Positions 18,052 through 26,270 of a DNA stretch of 36,911 nt are shown here, one piece after another. The position numbers and the translations under genes are program-made. Within the stretch, counting starts at the first letter, position 1; every line of letters starts with the position of its first letter. The notes under the pieces were generated by a model, which was given only the letters and a program-made list of their open reading frames with translations, searched no databases and had not been told where the DNA came from. Source of the stretch: Muribaculaceae bacterium (GTDB lineage: Bacteria > Bacteroidota > Bacteroidia > Bacteroidales > Muribaculaceae); contig JAIDSL010000061.1 in NCBI GenBank assembly GCA_029061255.1, forward strand, positions 1 through 36,911. Reading direction: 5' to 3'.

Positions 18052-18081
18052 AGTGTTGTACATATGTACAACACTGCAAAG
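18046..18081. promoter_or_regulatory. 36-bp perfect palindrome, probable GntR operator
   Basis: Left half CTTTGCAGTGTTGTACAT (18046-18063) is the exact reverse complement of 18064-18081, with the axis in TACATATGTA. It covers the 3' part of the -7 element, the predicted transcription start and the early leader, ending 25 bp before the ATG. The last conserved gene of the operon encodes a YtrA-type GntR regulator, the obvious candidate ligand. It could also fold as an 18-bp hairpin at the 5' end of the RNA. Confidence 0.75.
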
Positions 18082-18106
18082 CATTTTATCTTTAAACTAT
18101 CTGACT

Positions 18107-18940
18107 ATGATTGAACTTAAAAAAGTTACTTTTACCTACAAGGGAGCAAAAAGCCCCGCATTGTCTGATATAACGGCAGTGGTCGGCACCGGACTTTACC
18201 TGCTTGCCGGAGAAAACGGTGCCGGCAAGACAACATTGCTTCATGTCATAGCCGGCCTTATACACCCTCAATCTGGAATTAGCTGTATAGATTCACATCC
18301 TTCTTCCACAAATGATCCTGCCGAAATGGGCAATGTATTCCTTTTGGAAGACAATATGAAATTCCCGGGTAAAACTATCAGAGAATTCAAAAAGTTACAT
18401 TCGCGTTTCTACCCTAATTTCTCGGAGGAAAAATTTGAAGAAAATCTTAAAGCTTTCGGACAATCGGGCTACGAACCCATGAATGCACATTCTCTTGGAA
18501 ATCTAAAAAAAGCACAATTATCTTATGCTCTTGCTTTGGGAGTGAAAACTCTACTTCTTGATGAACCGACAAATGCACTTGATATAGAAGGACGTGTGAC
18601 TCTTCGCAAATTAATTGCTGCAAACATAAGTGAGAATCAAACAATCATTGTCTCAACACATACAGTCTCAGATCTTGAAAAATTATTTGATGGGGCTATG
18701 ATAATGCAAGAATCCAAGCTTCTGTTTGTGGGGACAGAGGAAGATGTGGCAGAAAAATTGGCATTTGAATATTCCAACCATCCCGATATGGATTCGCTTT
18801 ATTTAGAGAATATTGGAGGCCGATACCTTAACATATATCCTTCTGAAAAGCACGAGGAGACCAGGGTAGATTGGAAAGCCCTTTATATGGCACTGCATTC
18901 TGATAAATCTCATTGTATACTATCTCAACTTCAAAAATAA
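18107..18940 (+). CDS. ABC transporter ATP-binding protein
   Basis: Nucleotide-binding subunit of a small ABC-2-like transporter, 277 residues. Start chosen at the ATG at 18107 (MIELKKVTFTYKG); the open frame upstream runs through the operator palindrome. Walker A AGENGAGKTTLL, Q-loop region VFLLEDNMKFPG, Walker [13 protein letters not shown] and H-loop VSTHTVSDLE are present. The signature is non-canonical, LGNLKKAQLSYALAL instead of LSGGQ, as in many ATPases of GntR-linked transporters. Its TAA shares one base with the ATG of the permease gene. Substrate unknown. Confidence 0.88.
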   Translation: MIELKKVTFTYKGAKSPALSDITAVVGTGLYLLAGENGAGKTTLLHVIAGLIHPQSGISCIDSHPSSTNDPAEMGNVFLLEDNMKFPGKTIREFKKLHSRFYPNFSEEKFEENLKAFGQSGYEPMNAHSLGNLKKAQLSYALALGVKTLLLDEPTNALDIEGRVTLRKLIAANISENQTIIVSTHTVSDLEKLFDGAMIMQESKLLFVGTEEDVAEKLAFEYSNHPDMDSLYLENIGGRYLNIYPSEKHEETRVDWKALYMALHSDKSHCILSQLQK

Positions 18941-19719
18941 TGAAAACACAGACTTCTTATTTCTCTTGGCATAGAGTGATCCAGCTATACCAATATAATG
19001 CTCCATGGATCAAGAAGCAAACTATAATTTATTTTCTCTTTTCGTTGGTAACTGCTTTAGTCTACCTTCTGATCCCATCACAAACTATACGCATGGGAAT
19101 ATATAGCCCATGCAGAACTATCTTGCTCTTTATGTTCATTTGGGCGCCGGTAGTATTCACAAAGGGAGGTGATACCAGAATTGTAGACAGACTGATCCCT
19201 GCAAGTGCACTTGAGAAATTCTTGTTTTATATGAGCTATCTTTTTATAGGCGTAGGATTGGCTTGCTATTTATGTCCATGGATAGCAGAAAAAGTATCTT
19301 TAGAATTTGATCTTTATAGTGTGGATAGCACTGATATTATCACAAATGAGCGATATGTGCCGGGAATATTTGAATGGTCAAATTATCTCTCTACAATTGC
19401 CGCCATGATGACTTGTTTCTATTTTGTGATCTCTTCCCAGCACAACAGAGTAGTAAAAGCCTATCTGATTTCGGTTGGTGTGTCGATGTTTTTGTCTACA
19501 CTTAATACATTTTATGGAGTGAAAGAAGCTATAATTTCGGGCTATAAAGAAGCCGCCGGTCAAGGGAGTCCTGCCAATGAAGCTGAAATAGCAGAAATGG
19601 TGAGCAGTGCATTGAATGATCACCTGCATTTTTCGATTTTTGCTTTGGCGGTTAACATTGGATTCATTCTTTTGTTGATGTGGTTGAGTTATAGGTCATT
19701 ATATCGAAGAAATCTATAA
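18940..19719 (+). CDS. Membrane protein, probable ABC transporter permease subunit
   Basis: Protein of 259 residues with about six hydrophobic segments (IIYFLFSLVTALVYLLI; TILLFMFIWAPVVF; FLFYMSYLFIGVGLACYL; LSTIAAMMTCFYFVI; AYLISVGVSMFLSTL; FALAVNIGFILLLMWL). I do not recognise a named family in the sequence. The start at 18940 overlaps the ATPase stop by one base, and the GntR gene follows after 3 bp, so it is the natural membrane partner of the ATPase. Substrate unknown. Confidence 0.75.
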   Translation: MKTQTSYFSWHRVIQLYQYNAPWIKKQTIIYFLFSLVTALVYLLIPSQTIRMGIYSPCRTILLFMFIWAPVVFTKGGDTRIVDRLIPASALEKFLFYMSYLFIGVGLACYLCPWIAEKVSLEFDLYSVDSTDIITNERYVPGIFEWSNYLSTIAAMMTCFYFVISSQHNRVVKAYLISVGVSMFLSTLNTFYGVKEAIISGYKEAAGQGSPANEAEIAEMVSSALNDHLHFSIFALAVNIGFILLLMWLSYRSLYRRNL

Positions 19720-19722
19720 CTG

Positions 19723-20088
19723 ATGATGGAATTTAACGACAATAAACCTATCTATCGGCAAATCTTGGATTATGCATTCCATTGTATTCTAAGTGGCACC
19801 TGGCATGAAGGGGAAATGATTCCTTCTGTGAGGGAACTAACTTCTGAGCTTGGAGTCAACAATCGAACGGTGCTCAAAGCTCTTGATGAGTTGCAGAGTC
19901 TGCATGTAATAGAATCACGACGAGGTATGGGATTCCTTTTAGCCCAAAATGGATTGGAAATGGTTAGAAATGAGAAAAAACGACAGTTTTTTAAGAAGAC
20001 TATTCCGGGAATAATTGAAGAGATGCGACTTCTCGGAATCTCCTCAGAAGAAGTTGCATCGATCCTTTCAAAAGCAGACAATAAATAA
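19723..20088 (+). CDS. GntR family transcriptional regulator, YtrA subfamily
   Basis: DNA-binding regulator of 121 residues. N-terminal winged helix: PIYRQILDYAFHCILSGTW, EGEMIPSVRELTSELGVNNR (helix-turn-helix), TVLKALDELQSLHVIESRRG. The effector domain is short (about 45 residues, KKTIPGIIEEMRLLGISSEE), which is typical of the YtrA subfamily that controls linked ABC transporters. Two adjacent ATGs (19723 and 19726) are both possible. Last conserved gene of the operon; likely binds the palindrome at 18046-18081 and represses its own operon, which is inference from position and family. Confidence 0.9.
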   Translation: MMEFNDNKPIYRQILDYAFHCILSGTWHEGEMIPSVRELTSELGVNNRTVLKALDELQSLHVIESRRGMGFLLAQNGLEMVRNEKKRQFFKKTIPGIIEEMRLLGISSEEVASILSKADNK

Positions 20089-20116
20089 TCATTGGCATTA
20101 TAAAAATATTATAAAT

Positions 20117-20182
20117 ATGGCAAGTATGATAATGGGTGTTATGGCTATCATGATTCTGATGGCCAGTAGAATCCTAAATTGA
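20117..20182 (+). CDS. Met-rich 21-residue hydrophobic peptide (small ORF)
   Basis: Short frame ATG to TGA encoding MASMIMGVMAIMILMASRIL followed by Asn. Seven of 21 residues are Met and nearly all others are hydrophobic, with a single Arg near the C-terminus: the profile of one membrane-spanning helix. It starts 28 bp after the GntR stop and ends before the convergent terminator at 20216-20240, so it is on the same transcript. No Shine-Dalgarno, as is usual in this phylum. It could be a small membrane protein that associates with the transporter. Translation is unproven, and a chance frame cannot be excluded. Confidence 0.45.
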   Translation: MASMIMGVMAIMILMASRILN

Positions 20183-20215
20183 GATTACACATTACACAGT
20201 TTAACCGAATAAGTA

Positions 20216-20240
20216 GAAGCTCCCTTTAAAGAGGAGCTTC
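20216..20240. terminator. Convergent terminator hairpin (GntR operon / thi operon)
   Basis: GAAGCTCC (20216-20223) pairs with GGAGCTTC (20233-20240); the loop holds TTTAAA. It overlaps the thiD stop codon (20226-20228) and lies 34 bp after the small ORF. Confidence 0.65.
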
Positions 20241-21050
20241 ATGCATTTTGTAGAAATGATTTATGGGTCCGTGGCCTTTGCCGATCCTATACTGCGCTCC
20301 TGACTCGATGGCATTCGATATGTAGTCCTTGGCAAGTTTTACGGAATCGTTTAGTGAATTTCCTTTAGCGAGAAAAGAGGCGATGGCTGATGAGAGCGTA
20401 CATCCGGTGCCATGAGTGTTGACGGTATCTATCCGTTTTGATTCAAGATATATCGTCTCCTTTGTCTCTGCATTGTAGAATATATCAATAAGTCTCTCAT
20501 CGGATAGGTGGCCCGCCTTCAGCATTACCGATGCTCCAAGCCGTGACAGCTCGACAGCTACCTCTGGCAATTCCTCCTGACTGTTGATTTTTTGCCCTAA
20601 AAGGACTTCTGCCTCCGGAATATTGGGGGTTATGACTCTGCTTCTTGGTATGAGGACTTCCCGAAGAGTAGCTACCGCTTCTTCTTCAAGCAGTGGATCG
20701 CCTGATGTGGCAACCATCACTGGATCAAGCACGATATCTGTAATGTCGGGATATCTGTCAAGAGTTGCCCTTACGGTCATTATCAGTTCCGAAGAATGTA
20801 GCATACCGATTTTCACTGCATCAGTGCCGATATCATCAAGTATTGAGCGGATCTGTCCTGCTACGAAAGCAGCCGGAATAGGGTAGACATCTGTCACTCC
20901 TATGGTATTCTCGTCTACTACCGCTACAATCGCTGATGTAGCGTAGCAACAACACGCCGAAATAGTCTTTATATCCGCCTGAACTCCCGCTCCGCCACTC
21001 GGATCACTCCCGGCGATGGTCATAACCCTCTTGTATTCTTTAAATTTCAT
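20226..21050 (-). CDS. thiD: Hydroxymethylpyrimidine/phosphomethylpyrimidine kinase
   Basis: Phosphorylates HMP and HMP-P to HMP-PP, the pyrimidine substrate of ThiE. 274 residues from the ATG at 21050, which overlaps the tenA TGA as ATGA like other junctions in this operon; an ATG at 21059 would add three residues. Ribokinase-fold motifs: TIAGSDPSGGAGVQADIKT, DIVLDPVMVATSGD, VITPNIPEAEVL, VNTHGTGCTLSSAIASFLAK (anion hole and catalytic Asp-region) and IGKGHGPINHF. Last gene of the thi operon. Confidence 0.95.
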   Translation of the reverse strand: MKFKEYKRVMTIAGSDPSGGAGVQADIKTISACCCYATSAIVAVVDENTIGVTDVYPIPAAFVAGQIRSILDDIGTDAVKIGMLHSSELIMTVRATLDRYPDITDIVLDPVMVATSGDPLLEEEAVATLREVLIPRSRVITPNIPEAEVLLGQKINSQEELPEVAVELSRLGASVMLKAGHLSDERLIDIFYNAETKETIYLESKRIDTVNTHGTGCTLSSAIASFLAKGNSLNDSVKLAKDYISNAIESGAQYRIGKGHGPINHFYKMHEAPL

Positions 21051-21688
21051 ATTTTCCATTTTTCAAGATTATATGCGCTGTCCCAGAACATCCATTCCAA
21101 TTTTGTGCTCGTGATAAACGCTTCAGTCATTCGCTCTCTGATTTCTTTGGTCGTGTTGTTTGCCAACTCGTCGCAGATTTCGATCGCTCTTCCGGTAGAC
21201 GCAGCGAATGACTCATCGGCATAGGTTTCTATCCATGGGGAATATGGATTCCCACCCCGGCTTCCTTTCATTATTTCTTCTCCGACTTTCTGATAGACCC
21301 AGAAGCATGGCAGAATGGCGGCGGCCTCTATCTCCACTGGCTCAAGAGCCATCGAGGCTTCGTAGGAATTATATAGAAGAGTGGTTGGAGTCGGTAGTAT
21401 TGACAAAGATTTGTCTGTCAGAAATGATTCATGTAGAATTCTCTCCACCAATATGCCATCCGATGCGAATTTCAGGAAATCTTCCATCCGAGAGCGACCA
21501 GGAATACGGGAGGCTATGTGTGCGAGAATCTTGCTGTAGTTTTCAATATAAATTGAATCCTGGCCTATATAGAATAAAAACCGCTCCTTGCTTAATGTGC
21601 CGGCTGACAGTTCTCTGACAAATGGTAGGCAGAGAATCGACCTGTAGATATGCTCAGCCTTTGACCAGGTATCCTCACTCCATTTCAT
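21047..21688 (-). CDS. tenA: TenA family aminopyrimidine hydrolase (thiaminase II)
   Basis: TenA enzymes hydrolyse aminopyrimidine products of thiamine decay and return HMP for salvage. 213 residues. Visible: LPFVRELSAGTLSKERFLFY, IGQDSIYIENYSK, the active-site Cys in ILPCFWVYQKVGEEI, NPYSPWIETYADESF and the C-terminal KLEWMFWDSAYNLE with the Glu and Tyr of the active site. Overlaps its neighbours as ATGA on both sides: its start overlaps the stop of the reconstructed methyltransferase frame, and its TGA overlaps thiD. It feeds ThiD, the next gene. Confidence 0.94.
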   Translation of the reverse strand: MKWSEDTWSKAEHIYRSILCLPFVRELSAGTLSKERFLFYIGQDSIYIENYSKILAHIASRIPGRSRMEDFLKFASDGILVERILHESFLTDKSLSILPTPTTLLYNSYEASMALEPVEIEAAAILPCFWVYQKVGEEIMKGSRGGNPYSPWIETYADESFAASTGRAIEICDELANNTTKEIRERMTEAFITSTKLEWMFWDSAYNLEKWKI

Positions 21689-22382
21689 TTGTATCCGATT
21701 ATTGCCACGTAGTCTCCTTTGTCCGCACCCTCAATGGGATATTCCGCTTCAAGATTTGACATCAGTGGATGAGTGGTAAGAGTCTGCCATGCTTTCAGGT
21801 TTTTGAATCCGGCTTGTTCCATGGTCTCCTTCTTTTCAGCCGTCGTACGCCAGTTTGCCGCGTTTACGAGTTCTATGGATATGGGTTTGCCGGTGCGACA
21901 CCATTGAGAAGAGGATGCTGCCAGCTTCCTATGGCTTTAGCAAGGTTATACATCATTCCGTATCCGCTTTCTTTCGGTACGTCGATAAGGATCAGCCGTC
22001 CACCCTCAGGAAGACTCGCGAAAGCTTTCTCTACGATTGGCTTGAGGTCTGAGATATAGCTCGGGCTACCGTTGAATAGAATCGTATCGTATTTTCCGTT
22101 GCCGAAATCTCCTTCCTCGGCTGTCGTGACATCTACCTTCATTCCGCGTTTCCGTGCAATTTCCGCCATTCCGATCGAAGGCTCGATACCTTCGGAGATA
22201 TTTATTCCGAAATCCTCTTTAAGTATTTTTTCGAAGAGTCCGCTTCCGCAGCCAACCGATAATATATTGTCAGAACCTTCTAGAGTCTTCGCTACAAGTC
22301 TGGATTCCGACAGCAGTACGTTTGTATTTTCCATGAACCATGTGTCATATTTAGAAGCATGTTCGTCAAAGCTGTTGCTCAT
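21685..22382 (-). pseudogene. Class I SAM-dependent methyltransferase, broken by a one-base frameshift
   Basis: The first frame (22382 to a TAG at 21873-21875) has motif I ILSVGCGSGLFEKIL, EPSIGMAEIARKRGMKVD, YDTILFNGSPSYI and LPEGGRLILIDVPKESGYG, as in type 11 methyltransferases, and stops after NGVAPANPYP. In the next frame the sequence continues seamlessly with IELVNAANWRTTAEKKETME and ends at a TGA at 21685-21687. Adding one base near 21874-21884 restores a protein of about 232 residues, and the restored stop overlaps the tenA ATG as ATGA. The start overlaps the thiF stop in the same way, so this is an integral operon gene. No slippery heptamer is visible. Either a recent mutation or a base error. 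Substrate unknown; a role in thiamine metabolism is suggested only by position. Confidence 0.82.
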
Positions 22383-23068
22383 AAGTCTATTTTGTTGAAT
22401 GTTAATTTTGTTAGATTAAATAAAAGAAGTTTGCCAATAAGATTCTCTCCAAATCCGCATAATAGTCTTATAGCCTCTGCCGCCTGAAGTGATCCCGCAA
22501 TTCCGGGGACAGGTCCGATCACTCCACCGTGAGCCTTTGGACTATCCGCAAGTACTTCCCGGTCGGGATAAAGATCAATATATCTAAATCCATATCTGCC
22601 GAAAGTTGATACTCTTCCCTCTAAACCTTCTATCGCCGCGTAAATCCATGTCTTGCCAAGCTTGTGGCAGACATCGTCGATAAGATAACGCGTCGCATGG
22701 TTGTCGGTACAATCCAACACGAGGTCATAGTCTGATATAATGTCTTCTGCATTTTCTTGATTCAGACCATCTTTCCATAAGTCGAAACATGTTGCTGAAG
22801 AAAGCTCGGAAAGACGTTTATGTGCAGTGGTTGCTTTTGGGAATCCTTCAGACTTTTCGGAATAAAGAATCTGTCTTTGCAGGTTGCTTATGGAGACAAC
22901 ATCGTTGTCGCATAGACCGATCCTCCCAATTCCTGCAGCCGTCAGATAAAGCGCTACTGGCGAGCCAAGACCCCCGAGACCGACAATAAGCACAGAAGCC
23001 TTCGACAGTTTTTCCTGCCCATCAATCCCTATCTCCGGAAGCATAATCTGGCGTGAATATCTTTCCAT
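22379..23068 (-). CDS. thiF: ThiF/MoeB-like adenylyltransferase lacking the usual cysteines
   Basis: E1-like enzyme expected to adenylate the C-terminal Gly-Gly of ThiS. 229 residues from the ATG at 23068 (MERYSRQIMLPEIG), the typical family start, 5 bp after the thiH stop; a further ATG at 23104 would overlap thiH by 31 bases. ATP-binding GLGGLGSPVA, DNDVVSISNLQRQ and DCTDNHATRYLIDD are intact. The paired CxxC zinc ligands are absent, and the stretch before GGVIGPVPGIAGSLQAAEAI reads VLADSPKAHG, with no Cys where E. coli ThiF has its sulfur-handling Cys. Adenylation should work; sulfur transfer may use another protein. Confidence 0.85.
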   Translation of the reverse strand: MERYSRQIMLPEIGIDGQEKLSKASVLIVGLGGLGSPVALYLTAAGIGRIGLCDNDVVSISNLQRQILYSEKSEGFPKATTAHKRLSELSSATCFDLWKDGLNQENAEDIISDYDLVLDCTDNHATRYLIDDVCHKLGKTWIYAAIEGLEGRVSTFGRYGFRYIDLYPDREVLADSPKAHGGVIGPVPGIAGSLQAAEAIRLLCGFGENLIGKLLLFNLTKLTFNKIDL

Positions 23069-23073
23069 GGCGT

Positions 23074-24183
23074 TCAGTCGAATGTCTTGTCCCAGTCTTT
23101 CCATACCACTTCATATCCTCTTTTGCGGATTGCCTCAGCTACTTCGAGCGGTGTACGGTCATCGCTCACTTCGAACTGTTCAAGCGACTGTGGATAAGTA
23201 TGATAGCCTCCCGGATCGGTTTTGGACCCTGCACTCATCGACGTTACACCGAGCGTCATCATATTATTGCGAAATGCCGGATATTCCCTTGTTGAATATG
23301 AGATATCCACGTCGTGGTCTAAAATACGGAATGCGAACGTCAGTTGGGCGAGTTCCTTGTCGGTCATCACTACATTCGGCTGGTAACCTCCGGCTGCGGG
23401 TCGCATTCTCGGGAAGTTGACGCTGAAGCGCGTACGCCAGTAATTCTTCCTTAGATAGCGTAGATGGAGAGCCATCATTGTGACATCAGTACGCCAGTCT
23501 TCCAATCCGATCAATACCCCCATTCCTATCTTGTGAAGCCCAGCCTGACCCATTCGGTCGAATCCATTAAGCCTCCATTCGAATTTTGACTTCATGCCAG
23601 ATGGATGATATATCCTGTATCTATTGCGGTTATAGGTCTCTTGAAAACATACCACTCCGTTGAGTCCTGCATGAGATAGGCGTTCGTAGTCTTTCGCCAT
23701 GAGAGGCATTACTTCCATTGTGAGGTTGTTGAAGTATGGACGGCACGTTTTCAATGCTTCTTCCAGATAGTCTGTTCCTGCTGCCTTGGGATTTTCTCCG
23801 GTCACAATAAGAAGATTTTCGAACGGAGCCAAATTTCTTATTGCTTTGCATTCCTCTTCTATTTGAGGCATCGAAAGTATGACTCTATCGAATCTATTGT
23901 GTCGGTTGAAACCACAATAAACACATGAATTAGTGCAGGAATTGGTGATATACATTGGTATATACATGGAAATAGTCTTCCCAAACCTCTCTTGGGTATA
24001 GTGCTGACTAAGAGTCGCCATATTCTCAAGATAAGGCTCAGCGGCAGGGGAGATGATTGCCATGAAATCTTCGATATTCGGAATTCTTTTCGAAAGGGCA
24101 CGCTCTACGTCGGATGCGGTCTTCGACATTATCCTCCCTGTGGTCTCTTGCCAGTCGTAGGTCTCTAATACTTCCGAAAACAT
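23074..24183 (-). CDS. thiH: 2-iminoacetate synthase ThiH (radical SAM)
   Basis: Cleaves tyrosine to dehydroglycine (2-iminoacetate) and p-cresol, supplying the C-N unit of the thiazole ring. 369 residues. Radical SAM cluster motif CTNSCVYC (Cys83, Cys87, Cys90), then LIVTGENPKAAG, EVMPLMAKDYERL, VVCFQETYNRNRY and VNFPRMRPAAGGY, and the C-terminal EYPAFRNNMMTLGVTSMSAG. Its ATG shares one base with the thiG TGA. Presence of ThiH rather than the glycine oxidase ThiO points to a tyrosine-dependent, oxygen-sensitive route, as expected for an anaerobe. Confidence 0.96.
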   Translation of the reverse strand: MFSEVLETYDWQETTGRIMSKTASDVERALSKRIPNIEDFMAIISPAAEPYLENMATLSQHYTQERFGKTISMYIPMYITNSCTNSCVYCGFNRHNRFDRVILSMPQIEEECKAIRNLAPFENLLIVTGENPKAAGTDYLEEALKTCRPYFNNLTMEVMPLMAKDYERLSHAGLNGVVCFQETYNRNRYRIYHPSGMKSKFEWRLNGFDRMGQAGLHKIGMGVLIGLEDWRTDVTMMALHLRYLRKNYWRTRFSVNFPRMRPAAGGYQPNVVMTDKELAQLTFAFRILDHDVDISYSTREYPAFRNNMMTLGVTSMSAGSKTDPGGYHTYPQSLEQFEVSDDRTPLEVAEAIRKRGYEVVWKDWDKTFD

Positions 24184-24950
24184 CAGCTTAAAAATGAAGT
24201 TAAAGGACTGCTTGCGACAGCAATGTCCGATTTGATTCCAAGTCCTGCCAGATACGCTTCCCTGCCTGCTTCCACCGCTTTTGCAAAAGATCGGGCCATA
24301 GCTACGGGATCTCCGGCTATTGCTATAGCCGTATTTACGAGTACGGCATCAGCACCCATTTCCATGGCTTCGGCTGCATGGGATGGAGCACCAAGACCGG
24401 CGTCGACCACAACAGGCACCCGGCTCTCAGCGATTATTATCTCTATCATGTCTTTTACAACCAGACCTTTGTTGGTGCCGATAGGAGCTGCAAGTGGCAT
24501 TACTGCAGATGTTCCGGCTTCTTCAAGACGCTTGCATAAAACGGGATCAGCTTGGATGTATGGAAGCACAATGAAACCATCCTTGGCGAGTTCTTCAGTT
24601 GCCTTAAGAGTCTCGATAGGGTCGGGCAGCAAGTATTTGGGATCCGGATGTATCTCGAGTTTTATGAAATCTGTCTCGAAAGCCTCGCGGGCAAGCTGAG
24701 CTACCAAGACGGCTTCCTTTGCATTGCGGACTCCCGATGTGTTCGGTAGAAGCTGTACGCCGGGAAGTAAAATATGTTTCAGCATATCATCCTCATTGTT
24801 GTCGGTGTCAATTCTTTTAAGTGCAACTGTCACCATCTCTGTGCCGGAAGACTTAATGGCTTCTGCCATAAGTTTGTTGGAGCTGAATTTACCGGTGCCG
24901 ACGAAGAGTCGGCTGTTAAATTCCGTTCCTCCGATTATCAGTTTTTCCAT
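24183..24950 (-). CDS. thiG: Thiazole synthase
   Basis: Condenses deoxyxylulose 5-phosphate, dehydroglycine and ThiS-thiocarboxylate sulfur into the thiazole phosphate. 255 residues, TIM barrel. [18 protein letters not shown] at the start, VTVALKRID, the Schiff-base Lys in [18 protein letters not shown], and phosphate-binding [20 protein letters not shown] and [10 protein letters not shown] are visible. Its start overlaps the stop of the TenI-ThiE gene by 13 bp. Confidence 0.97.
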   Translation of the reverse strand: MEKLIIGGTEFNSRLFVGTGKFSSNKLMAEAIKSSGTEMVTVALKRIDTDNNEDDMLKHILLPGVQLLPNTSGVRNAKEAVLVAQLAREAFETDFIKLEIHPDPKYLLPDPIETLKATEELAKDGFIVLPYIQADPVLCKRLEEAGTSAVMPLAAPIGTNKGLVVKDMIEIIIAESRVPVVVDAGLGAPSHAAEAMEMGADAVLVNTAIAIAGDPVAMARSFAKAVEAGREAYLAGLGIKSDIAVASSPLTSFLS

Positions 24951-26062
24951 AATCGTATTATTTCTTTTGTTGTTTGTTCTTTGTCATTTGAATTTAGAAT
25001 GAGTCCAGACACCGCTATTCCGTCTAATCCTGTTTGATGCAGATCTATCAGGTCTTCAAGGAGTATTCCTCCAATCGCCACTACCGGAATGTCGATTCCA
25101 TGTCTTTTTCGATACTCCATTATCCTCCTGTATCCCTCACATCCAAGTATAGGTGCTAATCCCTTTTTCGTAGTTGTGAATCTAAAAGGACCCAGGCCAA
25201 CATAGTCTGCTCCTGATTCGTAAGCTGAAAGCAGATCTTCTTCTGTATTGGCTGTTGCGCCGATAATCTTGGTCGGCCCAAGTATCTTTCTTGCTTCTTT
25301 TACAGGCATGTCCTTTTTCCCAAGGTGAACGCCGTCAGCTCCCAGTTCATTTACGAGATTTACTCTGTCATCGAAAATAAGAGTGGCATTATATTTCCGG
25401 CAAATGGGATATATTCTTTCTGCCATTTCAGTGAATTGCCTGTCTGTTGCATCCTTCATTCTGAGTTGCACCCATCTGCAGCCTCCTTGCAATACAGCTT
25501 CAAGATCTCGGTCTGTGTGGGTTATATACTGTAGTGTTTCCATTCTTGGTTTCCATGCCTCGGAAAGCATAGCTGCTCCCTTAAAGCCCAACGCTTCGAT
25601 CTCACTGAGTCGGGAGAAGGTCACACCTCCCAAGGCGTAGACATTTGTGAGGTTTACGTTCTTTAATGTATTTGAATTGAAATGACTCTTATAGCCCGGT
25701 TTCGAGATGCTGTCATAAACAGGACTGAGAAAAAGATAATCGAGGTAGGAGAAATCCTCAATTTCTTCAATTGCATGGCAACTGCGGCTTATGAGCCCTT
25801 CCCATCCCGAAGGTGGCAATGGATTCCTTGCGTTAAGATGTATTCCGCCAAGACCATACTTGATAGCAAGCGGGAAATGATCATGGAGTGAAAGAAAACG
25901 ATGGTATTTTTTAGGAATACTTTCAATTAGATTTGAAATCTGCTCAGCTGAAGCTTCCGGTTTGCGTATATGCACACGTTTCCATCCGCTGTCTAAAAGA
26001 CGGCAGATGGCAAGGTCTTCCCCTTGTCGGAAATCTGGAGTAGTAATTGCTATGAGTTTCAT
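24938..26062 (-). CDS. thiE: TenI-like / thiamine-phosphate synthase (ThiE) fusion
   Basis: 374 residues made of two related TIM barrels. Residues 1 to about 170 are a TenI/ThiE-like half ([69 protein letters not shown]), the type that in other Bacteroidales is a separate protein and may act as thiazole tautomerase. From about residue 175 a complete ThiE follows, beginning METLQYITH like a native start: [53 protein letters not shown] and [11 protein letters not shown]. ThiE joins HMP-PP and thiazole phosphate into TMP. No stop separates the halves. Starts one base inside the thiS stop. Confidence 0.92.
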   Translation of the reverse strand: MKLIAITTPDFRQGEDLAICRLLDSGWKRVHIRKPEASAEQISNLIESIPKKYHRFLSLHDHFPLAIKYGLGGIHLNARNPLPPSGWEGLISRSCHAIEEIEDFSYLDYLFLSPVYDSISKPGYKSHFNSNTLKNVNLTNVYALGGVTFSRLSEIEALGFKGAAMLSEAWKPRMETLQYITHTDRDLEAVLQGGCRWVQLRMKDATDRQFTEMAERIYPICRKYNATLIFDDRVNLVNELGADGVHLGKKDMPVKEARKILGPTKIIGATANTEEDLLSAYESGADYVGLGPFRFTTTKKGLAPILGCEGYRRIMEYRKRHGIDIPVVAIGGILLEDLIDLHQTGLDGIAVSGLILNSNDKEQTTKEIIRLWKN

Positions 26063-26265
26063 CAGCCGCCGCAGACTGCAGTGATAACGGTAATTTGATC
26101 TCCCTCAGTGAGAAGAGTGCTGTTCCAGTTCACTTTTCTCACTACTTTATCGTTTACCGCCACTGCCACGCCGGGCTTAAGTGACTGAAGTTCGTCGAGC
26201 AGTTCTTCGACTGTCAATCGGTCGGAATACACATTGTATTCCTTCTGGTTTACAAATAGTTTCAT
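26062..26265 (-). CDS. thiS: Sulfur carrier protein ThiS
   Basis: 67-residue ubiquitin-like carrier that ends in Gly-Gly (TAVCGG), adenylated and thiocarboxylated at its C-terminus to give sulfur to ThiG. Family features: MKLFVNQKEY, LTVEELLDEL, VAVAVNDKVV, GDQITVITAVCGG. It is the first gene after the TPP riboswitch and has a real Shine-Dalgarno (AGGAGA, complement of 26271-26276), rare in this phylum. The Cys next to the terminal Gly-Gly is also common in ThiS. Confidence 0.95.
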   Translation of the reverse strand: MKLFVNQKEYNVYSDRLTVEELLDELQSLKPGVAVAVNDKVVRKVNWNSTLLTEGDQITVITAVCGG

Positions 26266-26270
26266 AAAAA

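Noticed and set aside
18053..18106. Upstream GTG start for the ABC ATPase
   Set aside because: It would place codons in the operator palindrome and add residues unlike any ATPase N-terminus; ATG at 18107 fits.
21873..22382. Treating the methyltransferase as a complete 169-residue protein
   Set aside because: The downstream frame continues the fold to a stop that overlaps tenA, so the short form is a truncation product.
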